DNA of 37,500 bases from Chrysomallon squamiferum (taxonomy: Eukaryota > Mollusca > Gastropoda > Neomphalida > Peltospiridae): NCBI GenBank assembly GCA_012295275.1, contig CM022670.1, positions 37,819,751-37,857,250 of the forward strand, written 5' to 3'. The position numbers and the translations under genes were made by a program. Below, in pieces: positions 28,331-36,877 of this stretch; the first letter of the stretch is position 1; each line of letters opens with the position of its first letter. Below the pieces are notes generated by a model. It was not told the DNA's origin, did no database searches, and was given only the letters and a program-made list of their open reading frames with translations.

Positions 28331-30489
28331 ACAGAGAATATTGAGAATCGTTAAAAAAAAAAAACCCACATACAAATAACAAGTCCCCAGTATTTCAGTT
28401 GGACGCGGTAACATGAAAACGACACTGAAATCAATATGCAGTTAAAATGTGTGTGAAAATTCTGCTGAGTTAATCATCCGAAATGATCTCTTTTGTCTGT
28501 TGTGGTGTGAATTTTCCGCCCGGTGTAGCGTTATAGGGGTATCAGTCTGACTATCGAGAATGTCAGAATTGTGACGTCCGAGGGCTAACGGTTGTCATGA
28601 CTTGGACACACATTGTACAATAACCAATAAATAATGAGATCTGATAATGTTCTTAGAAATCATGTACGTGTATCTCTATATGTATGCGTGCGTGTATGTA
28701 TGTATGTATGTATGTATGTATGTATATAAATCGTTGTGCGTGTTTGTTAGTTTTCGTGCAAGTTTCAAAGCTTGTATATATGCACGTATGCAGTTATGAG
28801 TATGCCTAGGTATGTTTGTTCGTGTGCGTGCCCATGCAAGTATCTGTGAGTATATTCATTCGTAATGCTTGTGTAATTATTTACGACTATGACTGCAGTA
28901 TAAGAAGTAGCAGTAGTGGGATTATCGTCGTCGTTTTGGTCATTATCACTTGCACTTGATGGCTGTTGTTACAGTTCTGTATATTAACACATTAACAACG
29001 CAGAGACATCTCCCTTTTGTTTTATCGGGCTGAATAAATGAGTTTTCTGATGAAGCTAGTGTTATTGCCGTCTAACCCAGATTGACTGTGTCCTTCATAA
29101 AACTCTTTCGACTAATCATCTTTTATGTAGAAATCGTTATTTTCTTACTTTTCTTAATACCTAGGCAGTTATCAAACACTGATTCTTCGTTAAACTTAAC
29201 CGAAGCAAGCGACAAAGGGTTAAAGCTGCTAAAGCTTGTTTCACTTATTACGACTTAAAGTAACATAGTTTTTTTGTTTGTTTATTGTTTTTACTTTTTC
29301 TTCTTCTTTTGTTTATTGTAAACTTGCAATATTCAGCCTTGTTCTTCCATCTGTTTATTTCTTTCTGTTGTTCATAGGCGTATTACCTTTTTAGCTTCGT
29401 CACTTTCTTTCGTTCTTTCTTTCTTCATTTCTGCCGTTGGCCGTTAATTTACTATTTATGAAAAATGATGCAAGAACCATTAACGTGTTCATAAGCGAAG
29501 AACGTAATTAAGAGCAGAAAAGGAAAGATTACGACTTCTTTTTCCGCTGGTGCTTTCCCCCTTCTGTTATCTCATCCAGTTAGGAAAAACGTGAAGATCA
29601 GGCTTTCATTTGATGTCATATTTATGTGGCTTCATCTCTTTCTCTCTCTCTGTCTGTTTTACGAGACACCGACTTTTATTGCGCAGGGAAGCGAGTTTTT
29701 ACTTAGGGATGCTGTTAACTTCTATCTCAGCAAACATCGCGAGCGACTTTCACGCCACACGGAGTATTGATCAGCGGCAAAGCGCTGTGGGGTATTTTCG
29801 AATTGGAAAAAGAATGCTCGCAATTTCTCGCTTTTAGTACCGGAACACAATTATTGTTAGAGATAAAGGCAAGTGGCCCCCAAGGCGTGTTTCATGCGCC
29901 GTGAAACCAGACACAAACATTTCGTCAAGTGACTGATGTAGACAGTAAGATATATATATATATTTAATAGCTAGAAACTGGTTTTGTATCTTTTGATATG
30001 CTTATTGATAAGTGAGTATATATATATATGTATATATATTTGTTGGTATCGTTTTGTTGTGGACGTTTTTCTTGTTCTCTAAATAAACAACATTTAAGAA
30101 ATAAAAATGATTGTTCTACCTGATTCTCTGTGTAAGTGTGTTATACGTACAGAAGGTCACATTTGAATAGAAGAGCATATTTGTATTCTTAAGGACATTT
30201 ATTCAGTACATTAAAAAACCCCCCCCAAAACGAACTAAATAATAAAATAAATATAAAACAACATGGCATCAAACGTATAACAAGATTAACAAAATAATGA
30301 GAAAAAGGAAAACATTTATTTTTATTTTTTTATTTATTTATTTTTTTAACCGTGTGTTTTATAAACTAACAAAATCATGCAACCCATTTCAAACTTCTTT
30401 CTTTTTTTTCTTTGTTATTTTTTTTTTCCTTTCTTTTTTCGTTTTATCGTCCTTCCTTAATTTTCTGCCGATTGATTTAGGAACCATAA
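28331..30489. other. Non-coding stretch
   Basis: TATG repeats at about 28693-28726. Pyrimidine-rich and unique sequence at 29200-29960 includes a plus-strand frame (29610-29837) of mixed composition that I do not recognise. TA runs occur near 29951 and 30018, and T-rich blocks at 30315-30450. No gene is called. Confidence 0.6.
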
Positions 30490-30740
30490 CTCGAGTTTAT
30501 CACTTAAAACAAGGTCGCAGCTAATCGCTCGTGTCGGAAGCGCGGGGCGACAGTTCGTGAAAGAAAATCCAGTTTAAATCAGATCCGAGATCAGACGAAG
30601 CACCTACATGAAATCGACAAGCTGGGAACATTGCGGTGAAGTACGTTCAATTGTTCTGGGGGGGGACAAACCCCGACTCTGAACCTTCCGCGCACGAAAG
30701 ACATTGAAGAAGTTGCGCGCGACCGTGTGAAACCCTTGCC
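30490..30740. promoter_or_regulatory. CpG-rich block, possible regulatory region
   Basis: By my count about twenty CpG steps fall in roughly 250 bp, including GCGCGC and CCGCGC clusters. The surrounding AT-rich DNA has very few. No long open frame is present. It could be a promoter, a first non-coding exon or an enhancer of the R-spondin gene or of another gene. The sequence alone does not decide. Confidence 0.3.
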
Positions 30741-31366
30741 TTTGTGAGAAAAAAAAAACAAAAAAAGTCCCCAGCAACATCAAAATCTAACGTGACCCGA
30801 ATTGATACTTCAATGTCTTGTCACGCCATACAAGCGATTTACGGATAAACATTACACATTAACACGGCAGTAATGTGTTTTGCATTATCGCGGAATGTAT
30901 CTCGATAGATATATTTTTTTTTTCGTTATTATCTTTCTCTGCCCTCTCTTTTTTTTTTTTTTTTTTTGTGCGTGGCGTTGTGTTGTGAATGGCATTGTTT
31001 CAGTGCTTCTGGCATCACAATTGCCAAGCATAACATTTCGTGAGAGTCGGATCCGATGTTCTCTCTACATGACTGGTGTTTTCTGGCACGTCTTGCTTAT
31101 TAAGGAGTGAGTGGCGTGCGTCTGCAGAATAATATTTCATTTATTACAGAAAGCTGTCTCGTAACCGTACACACAAACTGTCTTGACGAATCAGCGTTAC
31201 TTGTAAATATTTTTTTTAGATTTATTAAAAGAAGAGCAACAACAACAACAACAACAACAAAATAATAATAATAATAATTACTAATGTACGCATGTTTATA
31301 CTAACATAATTTTTAAAAAGAATTATATAATAAAAAAAAAAAATAAAAAAAAAAAAATGTGTTCAT
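30741..31366. other. Non-coding spacer before the tRNA cluster
   Basis: T-rich run at about 30949-30967, unique sequence to about 31190, then AAC/AAT triplets (31238-31278) and A-rich sequence. The part from about 31265 is the 3' flank of the first tRNA-Asn copy and resembles the flank of the second (about 31770-31855). Confidence 0.65.
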
Positions 31367-31383
31367 CGTCACTGGGTGGACTC

Positions 31384-31434
<51 letters not shown>

Positions 31435-31440
31435 AGAGAC
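31367..31440 (-). tRNA. tRNA-Asn(GTT), copy 1
   Basis: A complete 74-nt cloverleaf on the minus strand. It has the GTCTCTG acceptor strand, A box TGGCGCAATCGGTTAGCGC, anticodon loop CTGTTAA (anticodon GTT), B box GGTTCGAGTCC and discriminator G. Acceptor pair 4:69 is U-U in place of the U-G I recall for human tRNA-Asn; the other stems pair. A T13 run 9 nt past the 3' end (31345-31357) would serve as Pol III terminator. Its 5' flank is repeated almost exactly, inverted, beside copy 6. Confidence 0.95.
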
Positions 31441-31735
31441 TGATGTTAAGTGCTACGTGTGCCAAACATTCCTTAAAGCAGAATTACAAAATAAACTTAC
31501 AGAAGTGTAACAGTAACATTAGCAAGAGAAGCAATAATAATAGTAGCACTAGTGTTGATAATATTAATGGTAGTAGTGTTATGTAGTGATAATAGTAGAG
31601 GTTGTGGTAGACGTATTACTACTACTAGTACTACTAGCATTATTTTATTCTTTCGATAATTGTGAATCATAATTGGTCTCGCAAAACAATAAAATAATAA
31701 GCAGAATATATTATTATTATTATTAAACAAAAAAA
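31441..31735 (-). repeat. Left arm of inverted duplication (5' flank of tRNA copy 1)
   Basis: It is the reverse complement of 36024-36370. The first 95 bp next to the tRNA (TGATGTTAAGTGCTACGTGT...) match with about one indel. Similarity continues through AGT/ACT triplets and TTGGTCTCGCAAAACAAT to the AAT/ATT tract at the far end. Confidence 0.9.
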
Positions 31736-31855
31736 GAAAAGAAGAAGAAGAAGAAGAAGCAGAAGAAGAGTAACAATAATTACTAATTTATGCATGTTTA
31801 TATTAACAGACTTTTTAATAAGAATTAAAAAAAAGAGAGAAAAAAAGAAGATAAT

Positions 31856-31872
31856 CGTCACTGGGTGGACTC

Positions 31873-31923
<51 letters not shown>

Positions 31924-31929
31924 AGAGAC
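31856..31929 (-). tRNA. tRNA-Asn(GTT), copy 2
   Basis: A complete 74-nt copy, identical in the tRNA body to copy 1 as far as I can read, including the U-U pair at 4:69. It starts 489 bp from copy 1 in the same orientation. The 3' flanks of copies 1 and 2 are alike (ATAATTACTAAT, GCATGTTTAT, TTAAYA), so the two arose by tandem duplication. T-rich runs follow the 3' end. Confidence 0.95.
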
Positions 31930-32045
31930 TGATGGTAAATGTCACGTGTATCAAACATTCGTTAATATTGTGGAAAAAGTTCGAAGACACTAAATTTGTT
32001 TTCTTATTACACCTATACCCAATAAAATACTATTATTACAAAATA

Positions 32046-32768
32046 CAGTGGTACCTTGACTTACGAGTTTAATTCGTTCCGTGATCGAGCTCGTATTTCA
32101 ATTTGCTCGTATATCAAATCATTTTTCCCAACTGAAATTAATTGAAATACCATTAATCCGTTCCAGTTCCCCAAAACCACCCCGATTTTACTAAAAATTT
32201 TGTAACGTGTTTTTAAATAAGATAAATGTATGTATAAATGACATTTATTGCATAAAAACAAAATAAAACGGAATGTAAAGAAATAAATTGGTTTTGTAAA
32301 GTGTATTTATCTTGGAGGTCAGACAAATTATTTTAACGCCTTTGGCTGGAGTTACATCCTTTATTGACTCCTTCAGCTTCAATATGGTACATTTCATAGA
32401 ACTACTACACTCGTACTGCCTAGGCAAGTCGAATACATGCACACCTCGTTCATGTTTTTCTATGAATTCATGCTTTAATTCAATGGACATCATCCGCTTC
32501 TTCTTCTTGGCAAATTACTGCACAAAACGGGGGTAACAACACAACTGAGATGCTTTCGTAGCGAGGTAACCACGTGAAGTAAACGAGTGAGACGCGGGAT
32601 GCTGAACTGATGTTGTGTTGTTCGTTGCGCCAAGCAACGACGGCGTATTTGAGGCTTGCTCGTAACACGGATTTTGATTCGCAACTCAAGGCAAACATCG
32701 ACTTAGCGACTGCTCGTAACTCGAAAAACGCGTAACTTGGGGGGCACTGGTGAGTCGAAGTACGACTG
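32046..32768 (-). mobile_element. pogo/Tigger-type (Tc1/mariner superfamily) DNA transposon, internally deleted
   Basis: A 723-bp element starting CAGTGGTACCTTGACTTACGAG and ending in the imperfect complement (its other end reads CAGTCGTACTTCGACTCACCAG): 16 of 22 positions match. TA dinucleotides flank it at 32044-32045 and 32769-32770, the target duplication of this superfamily. Between the ends, on the minus strand, lies the N-terminal DNA-binding part of a pogo/Tigger transposase (32245-32514) but no catalytic DDE domain. It is therefore a non-autonomous, dead derivative, inserted between tRNA copies 2 and 3. Confidence 0.85.
32245..32514 (-). pseudogene. Transposase N-terminal fragment (CENP-B/psq-type helix-turn-helix)
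   Basis: The frame is open from 32514 to a stop at 32245. It begins with a basic KKKKR stretch followed by MMSIELKHEFIEKHERG, VFDLPRQYECSSS and CTILKLKESIK, then TPAKGVKI. This is the pattern of the CENP-B N-terminal/Pipsqueak-like HTH that binds transposon ends in pogo and Tigger transposases. An ATG is missing upstream of the basic stretch (a stop precedes it), though the MM could serve as a start. After about residue 60 the frame runs into unrelated AT-rich sequence. The CENP-B core HTH and DDE catalytic domain of a full-length transposase are absent, so no active enzyme is made. A short DNA-binding peptide is conceivable but not supported. Confidence 0.85.
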
Positions 32769-32854
32769 TATTTGACTACCGCCATTATTTTTACCCTGGC
32801 ATGTAATTCTGACATGTATCATCACTATATACATGCCGAACAAATATCTGTATT

Positions 32855-32876
32855 TTATTATTATTTTATTTTATTA

Positions 32877-32931
<55 letters not shown>

Positions 32932-32938
32932 TTATTTT
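32855..32938. repeat. (ATT)n microsatellite
   Basis: ATT array bounded by TTTTA-rich sequence, lying in the 3' flank of tRNA copy 3. Confidence 0.95.
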
Positions 32939-33004
32939 AATTTTTTTTAACACAATAAATATTGTAAAAAAAAAAAAAAATAAAGATAACCACCCTGTTT
33001 GCTA

Positions 33005-33012
33005 TGACGTCA
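33005..33012. promoter_or_regulatory. Perfect CRE palindrome TGACGTCA
   Basis: An exact CREB/ATF octamer, again followed by CAATT as at 18143. It lies about 120 bp from tRNA copy 3 on its 3' side. Function is not shown. Confidence 0.3.
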
Positions 33013-33128
33013 CAATTGCAGAAAAATGGAAGCTTCAGGATATTTTTGAAATCTCTTTCCTTGTTAGACTCAACATTAGTTAGTTTAATATAGAAATGAT
33101 AATTTATAAACAAGAAGTAAAATATGAT

Positions 33129-33145
33129 CGTCACTGGGTGGACTC

Positions 33146-33196
<51 letters not shown>

Positions 33197-33202
33197 AGAG
33201 AC
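33129..33202 (-). tRNA. tRNA-Asn(GTT), copy 3
   Basis: A complete 74-nt copy with the same body, A and B boxes, GTT anticodon and U-U pair at 4:69. The immediate 5' flank (TGATAGTAAATGTAACGCGT) resembles copy 2 for about 20 bp and then differs. The first terminator-like run downstream is a T4 (in CATATTTTAC), weaker than at copy 1. Confidence 0.95.
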
Positions 33203-33823
33203 TGATAGTAAATGTAACGCGTGTTGGGCTTTCGTTAACAGCATTGTAGTAGCATAATATCGATGCTCATCAGCAGTAGCAGCAGCAGTAGTAGTAGCAG
33301 TAGTAATAATAGCAGTAGTAGTAATAGTAATAGTAGTAGAACTGAACTCAAAGTAATAGAAGTTGTTGCAGCTGCTGATGTAGCAGCACCAATTGCCAGA
33401 AATAATAGTAACTGATGTGGTTATCTTGAAAGCAGTGATACATAAATAAAGTGTTTGAAATCCACTGACGTAACCATTCAGTATAAAAGCAGTTTTAGTG
33501 TTAGTATGTTAGAGTTAGAATGTTAGAGGTTTAGACACAGAATTTCTTTACATAAAAATGCTAAGGTGAGGTAATTCTTGTCCTCTTTTCCATTCACTCA
33601 TCTACAGGTTTTCAGATAAAAGGAAACGATAAAATGTAGTGAATGATGTTATAGTATGCATGCATTTCTGCTCTATTACTAACATTATAGGAATGTTACT
33701 GGTATTTTTATAATGGTAGCCGGTTTAAAAATTGTTGTCAGTGACCAGATTTGCCCAGACGATTTGGGATAAATCTTGAATCCCCCATTCATGATGTTCT
33801 TTGGCCCTCAAATTTGTTGTTGG
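33203..33823. other. Non-coding flank with TAG/CAG triplets
   Basis: An imperfect AGC/AGT triplet tract lies at about 33268-33340. A 19-bp string CAGTTTTAGTGTTAGTATG (33490-33508) recurs at 36775-36793, again beyond a TAG tract beside a tRNA-Asn copy, so part of this flank is duplicated too. Confidence 0.7.
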
Positions 33824-34219
33824 CTAAATCTGTGTCATCACTGACCCAGTCACATCACAAGTCATATTATGTACGTCATCAGAATTCCTCATAATTAACT
33901 TGAATAATCCTCTGCAACACTCGCTTTTTGAATGATTTTCAGTGTCTTCCTTGAAGGGTGTTTTGATCTTGGATGCTTCGCAAAATTCCTCACGACATAT
34001 TCTGAATCCCCAGTCAGCCAAAACATGAAGGCAATGCACAGTCCCTTCTTCTGTTTCTTTTGGAAGTACTCTTGGGCAACCTGGACCTAGTGCACTCATC
34101 AGCAACCTTCCCCTGATTTCACCACCACATATGTGGGCCAGATTTACCCCATCCTTGGTGGCCAGAATTGCTACAAGTGGTGCAGTAAACAAAACAGACA
34201 CCACTTGCCTAATTACCAC
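33824..34219 (-). other. Longest non-repetitive open frame outside the known elements; unrecognised
   Basis: 131 codons on the minus strand, normal composition, eight cysteines and no low complexity. There is no ATG near the 5' end: the upstream ATG is followed at once by an in-frame stop, and only a GTG opens this frame. The plus strand over 34050-34205 is also open. I recognise no domain on either strand and see no good splice site pair. It may be a fragment of an old mobile element, an exon, or chance. Coding status is undecided. Confidence 0.2.
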
Positions 34220-34494
34220 ATATTAATAAAGCTTTTGTCTGCTGAGCTTATTAAATGATTTTATGTTCTGCCTGTTGCAAGTTATTACTTACTTTATGTC
34301 TACGTATCTAAAGCAATAACTCTCATCTTTCACACTTGAAATGCTCTTTGTTTACTACTTTCCTGACCACAGTGTTCCACTTCATTACCTTCATCTTTTG
34401 TTCTAATGAGAATGGAAGGTTACAGCTATATCAACAAAGATACAGAAGCCTAGTCAGAGCAGTATAGTACAATATAAGAATAAGTATATATGTA

Positions 34495-34546
<52 letters not shown>

Positions 34547-34550
34547 TAAT
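34220..34550. other. Non-coding, ending in an (AAT)n tract
   Basis: Unique AT-rich sequence followed by a TA-rich run and an AAT array (34503-34545). The AAT array marks the left edge of the duplicated flank of tRNA copy 4. Confidence 0.7.
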
Positions 34551-34658
34551 AAAATAACAACTAAACACAAAGGAGCTAATCAGATTTCATAACTATGAAG
34601 CCATTGTGAAACGCATCCAAAAGTATATAGTGCTTTGTAAGAATAATAAAAACAAAGT
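34551..34658. repeat. Direct duplicate of the copy 5 3' flank
   Basis: From AATAACAACTAAACACAAAG through GTAAGAATAATAAAAA this matches 35759-35866 with only a handful of differences. Each copy is joined to the 3' end of a tRNA-Asn on the minus strand, so copies 4 and 5 are a direct duplication about 1.2 kb apart. Confidence 0.93.
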
Positions 34659-34675
34659 CGTCACTGGGTGGACTC

Positions 34676-34710
<35 letters not shown>
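34659..34710 (-). pseudogene. Truncated tRNA-Asn(GTT), copy 4, broken at a retro-insertion
   Basis: Only tRNA nucleotides 23-74 remain: part of the D stem, the anticodon arm, T arm and 3' acceptor strand. The sequence stops at GCGC and is followed directly by a poly(T) run, the poly(A) tail of a minus-strand insertion. The missing 22 nt contain the acceptor 5' strand and most of the A box, so this copy can neither fold nor be transcribed from its internal promoter. The missing part is not found at the far end of the insertion, implying a deletion with or after insertion. Confidence 0.93.
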
Positions 34711-34711
<1 letters not shown>

Positions 34712-35738
34712 TTTTTTTTTTATCTTTATTAGTATAATCACCAGTTGTACACAATTAAAATAACATTACAGCTGTAAATAACAATAACAAAAAACTATTT
34801 CCTCTCACACACTCAGTCACACTCATTCACACTCACATGCATGCATACTTATTTATTCGGAATATTCATATATATTTACAGTATTTTATAGTATTAATTC
34901 TTTTATCCATTTCCATGGTTTATCTATATTGATTATTTGTAGTTTTCCAAAGGATATTTGAAAATAAGTATGTCATCTTTTAGTTCTAGGAAAATATTGT
35001 TCTTAACATATTTGTTAATAAAAATTGAAAGTTTGTTTTGAATACGATATTGATTTAGAATGAGTTTAAAGCACTGATAGATATAATTTCTAAAAAAATG
35101 TATTATATTGATATTTGTTCCTTTCATTTGAGCTATTACACGCCTTTGCGCCACATTCGGACTTAATAATATGTAGCAAAACATTTCAAAGAACAACGAA
35201 TTCGACTATTAACTTTTAGTTCTTATTACACCTGTGGCAGGAGGTGTACAATGTTCTAATAAGATTGTTTATTGCTAATTATGTTTTCGGTTGCCAGTTT
35301 TTTGCTGATTTTTTTTTATTCACTGGTTTTGTTGTTCTGATTTGTGTTTTATCATCAGTGTTGTTTGCAGTCTCAAATGTTACAGTTCTGTGATTTAATA
35401 TCTACAAAACATTCATTTTTTTTTCTGTTCTAACAAATTTTGTAAATTCACAAAAACGATCTTCTAAAATGTCCCGTGCCTTTTCATATATAACACAAGT
35501 CTTTTTTTACATTCTCTTATATCATCATTATCTGCCATGCGACTTCACAGAATTAGGCACATTTGAAATCACAGGTGAAAATTTAACTTTTATATATCTT
35601 GATTTTCAGGAGTTTGATTTTTTTAATGGCTAAAAATGGAAATCAATTCATTTTTCTTCTCAGTTATTTCAACAGTGACATCCTTTTGCACAAAATCAAT
35701 TATATGATCCATGGAAAATATCACGTGATAACCTTTTT
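34711..35738 (-). mobile_element. Poly(A)-tailed retro-insertion (retrocopy or truncated retroelement) with decayed coding remnants
   Basis: Read on the minus strand it ends with AATAAA (34725-34730) followed 3 nt later by an A11 tail (34711-34721), the signature of a reverse-transcribed polyadenylated RNA. In the 5' part (about 35285-35735) several protein-like stretches follow one another in shifted frames, for example DILEDRFCEFTKFVRTEKK near 35415-35480. An 87-codon frame at 34933-35196 lies between these and the tail. The protein family is not recognised. It could be a processed pseudogene of a host gene or the 3' end of a LINE. The right boundary is set where the sequence joins the duplicated flank of copy 5 and is approximate. 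No target-site duplication is visible. Confidence 0.6.
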
Positions 35739-35758
35739 TAGTACAATAATAAAATAAT

Positions 35759-35866
35759 AAAATAACAGCTAAACACAAAGGAGCTAATCAGATTTCATAA
35801 TTATGAAGCCATTGTGAAACGCATCCAAAGTATATAGTGCTTGGTAAGAATAATAAAAAACGTAAT
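35759..35866. repeat. Direct duplicate of the copy 4 3' flank
   Basis: Partner of 34551-34658; it runs directly into the 3' end of tRNA copy 5. Confidence 0.93.
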
Positions 35867-35883
35867 CGTCACTGGGTGGACTC

Positions 35884-35934
<51 letters not shown>

Positions 35935-35940
35935 AGAGAC
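35867..35940 (-). tRNA. tRNA-Asn(GTT), copy 5
   Basis: A complete 74-nt copy with GTT anticodon, intact A and B boxes and the shared U-U pair at 4:69. A T6 run lies a few nucleotides past the 3' end (GATTACGTTTTTT). The 5' flank shares only TGATAG and a few short matches with the other copies. Confidence 0.95.
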
Positions 35941-36021
35941 TGATAGCATAACATTGCCTTTATACTGAACTTCCGTTAAACTTTATCTTAAAGTGTACAC
36001 CTGGCAGAATGTGCAAATCAT

Positions 36022-36023
<2 letters not shown>

Positions 36024-36099
<76 letters not shown>

Positions 36100-36370
36100 T
36101 ATTCAGCTTAATATTTCATTGTTTTGCGAGACCAATTATGGTTCACAGTTATTGTAAGAATAAAAAAGTGCTAGTAGTACTAGTAGTAGTAATACGTCTA
36201 CCACTAACACTTCTACTATTATCACTACATACACTACTATCATTATTATTACTAACACTAGTGCTACTATTACTATTGCTTCTCTTGCTAATGTTACTGT
36301 TACACTTCTGTAAGTTTATGTTTGTAATTCTGCTTTAAGGAATGTTTGGCACACGTAGCACTTAACATCA
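36024..36370 (+). repeat. Right arm of inverted duplication, with (AAT)n tract
   Basis: It begins with a pure AAT array (36024-36098). The remaining sequence is the reverse complement of 31441-31735. The last 95 bp, which form the 5' flank of tRNA copy 6, match nearly exactly. The arms are separated by about 4.3 kb. Confidence 0.9.
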
Positions 36371-36376
36371 GTCTCT

Positions 36377-36427
<51 letters not shown>

Positions 36428-36444
36428 GAGTCCATCCAGTGACG
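36371..36444 (+). tRNA. tRNA-Asn(GTT), copy 6 (opposite strand)
   Basis: A complete 74-nt gene, the only one of the cluster on the plus strand. It differs from the others by a C-to-T change in the T stem (CCATC in place of CCACC), which turns a G-C pair into G-U and leaves the fold intact. It keeps the U-U pair at 4:69. A T8 run follows (GATAAATTTTTTTT), a good Pol III terminator. Confidence 0.95.
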
Positions 36445-36636
36445 ATAAATTTTTTTTAATTTATATTTTGCTCAAATCAAATTTATATTAATTTTCATTC
36501 AATTACTGACTGAATTTCAAAAATTATTTAAAAATGTTCTATAAAGAAATTCATCGAACTGTTATTTATCATTTACCATTAGTACTATCAGACTGTTAAT
36601 AATTTCGTTAATATATGTAACATTAGTATCAGTATC

Positions 36637-36667
<31 letters not shown>

Positions 36668-36877
36668 TAAGCAGCAGCCGTAGTAGTAGTAGTGGTAGTA
36701 GATACCAACAACAGCTGCAAAGATAGCAACAGTATTATTTGAAACATACTTCAATCCAGTCGTAACAAACAAAACAGTTTTAGTGTTAGTATGAAAGAGT
36801 TACGAACAAGTGGGAATACTGGCCTGTAATATCTTCTCGGTAACATTGACTATTACATATTCATTGTTCATTTGCAG
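36445..36877. other. Intronic sequence before the R-spondin exon
   Basis: AT-rich sequence, then a TAG array (36637-36667), the 19-bp string shared with 33490, and a pyrimidine-rich run ending TTCATTTGCAG at the splice acceptor. No other exon is seen. Confidence 0.75.

Noticed and set aside
35146-35155. 10-mer TTGCGCCACA matching the missing 5' part of tRNA copy 4
   Set aside because: Neighbouring bases do not match the tRNA on either side and the position lies within the insertion's own sequence, so it is most likely coincidence and not the lost tRNA half.
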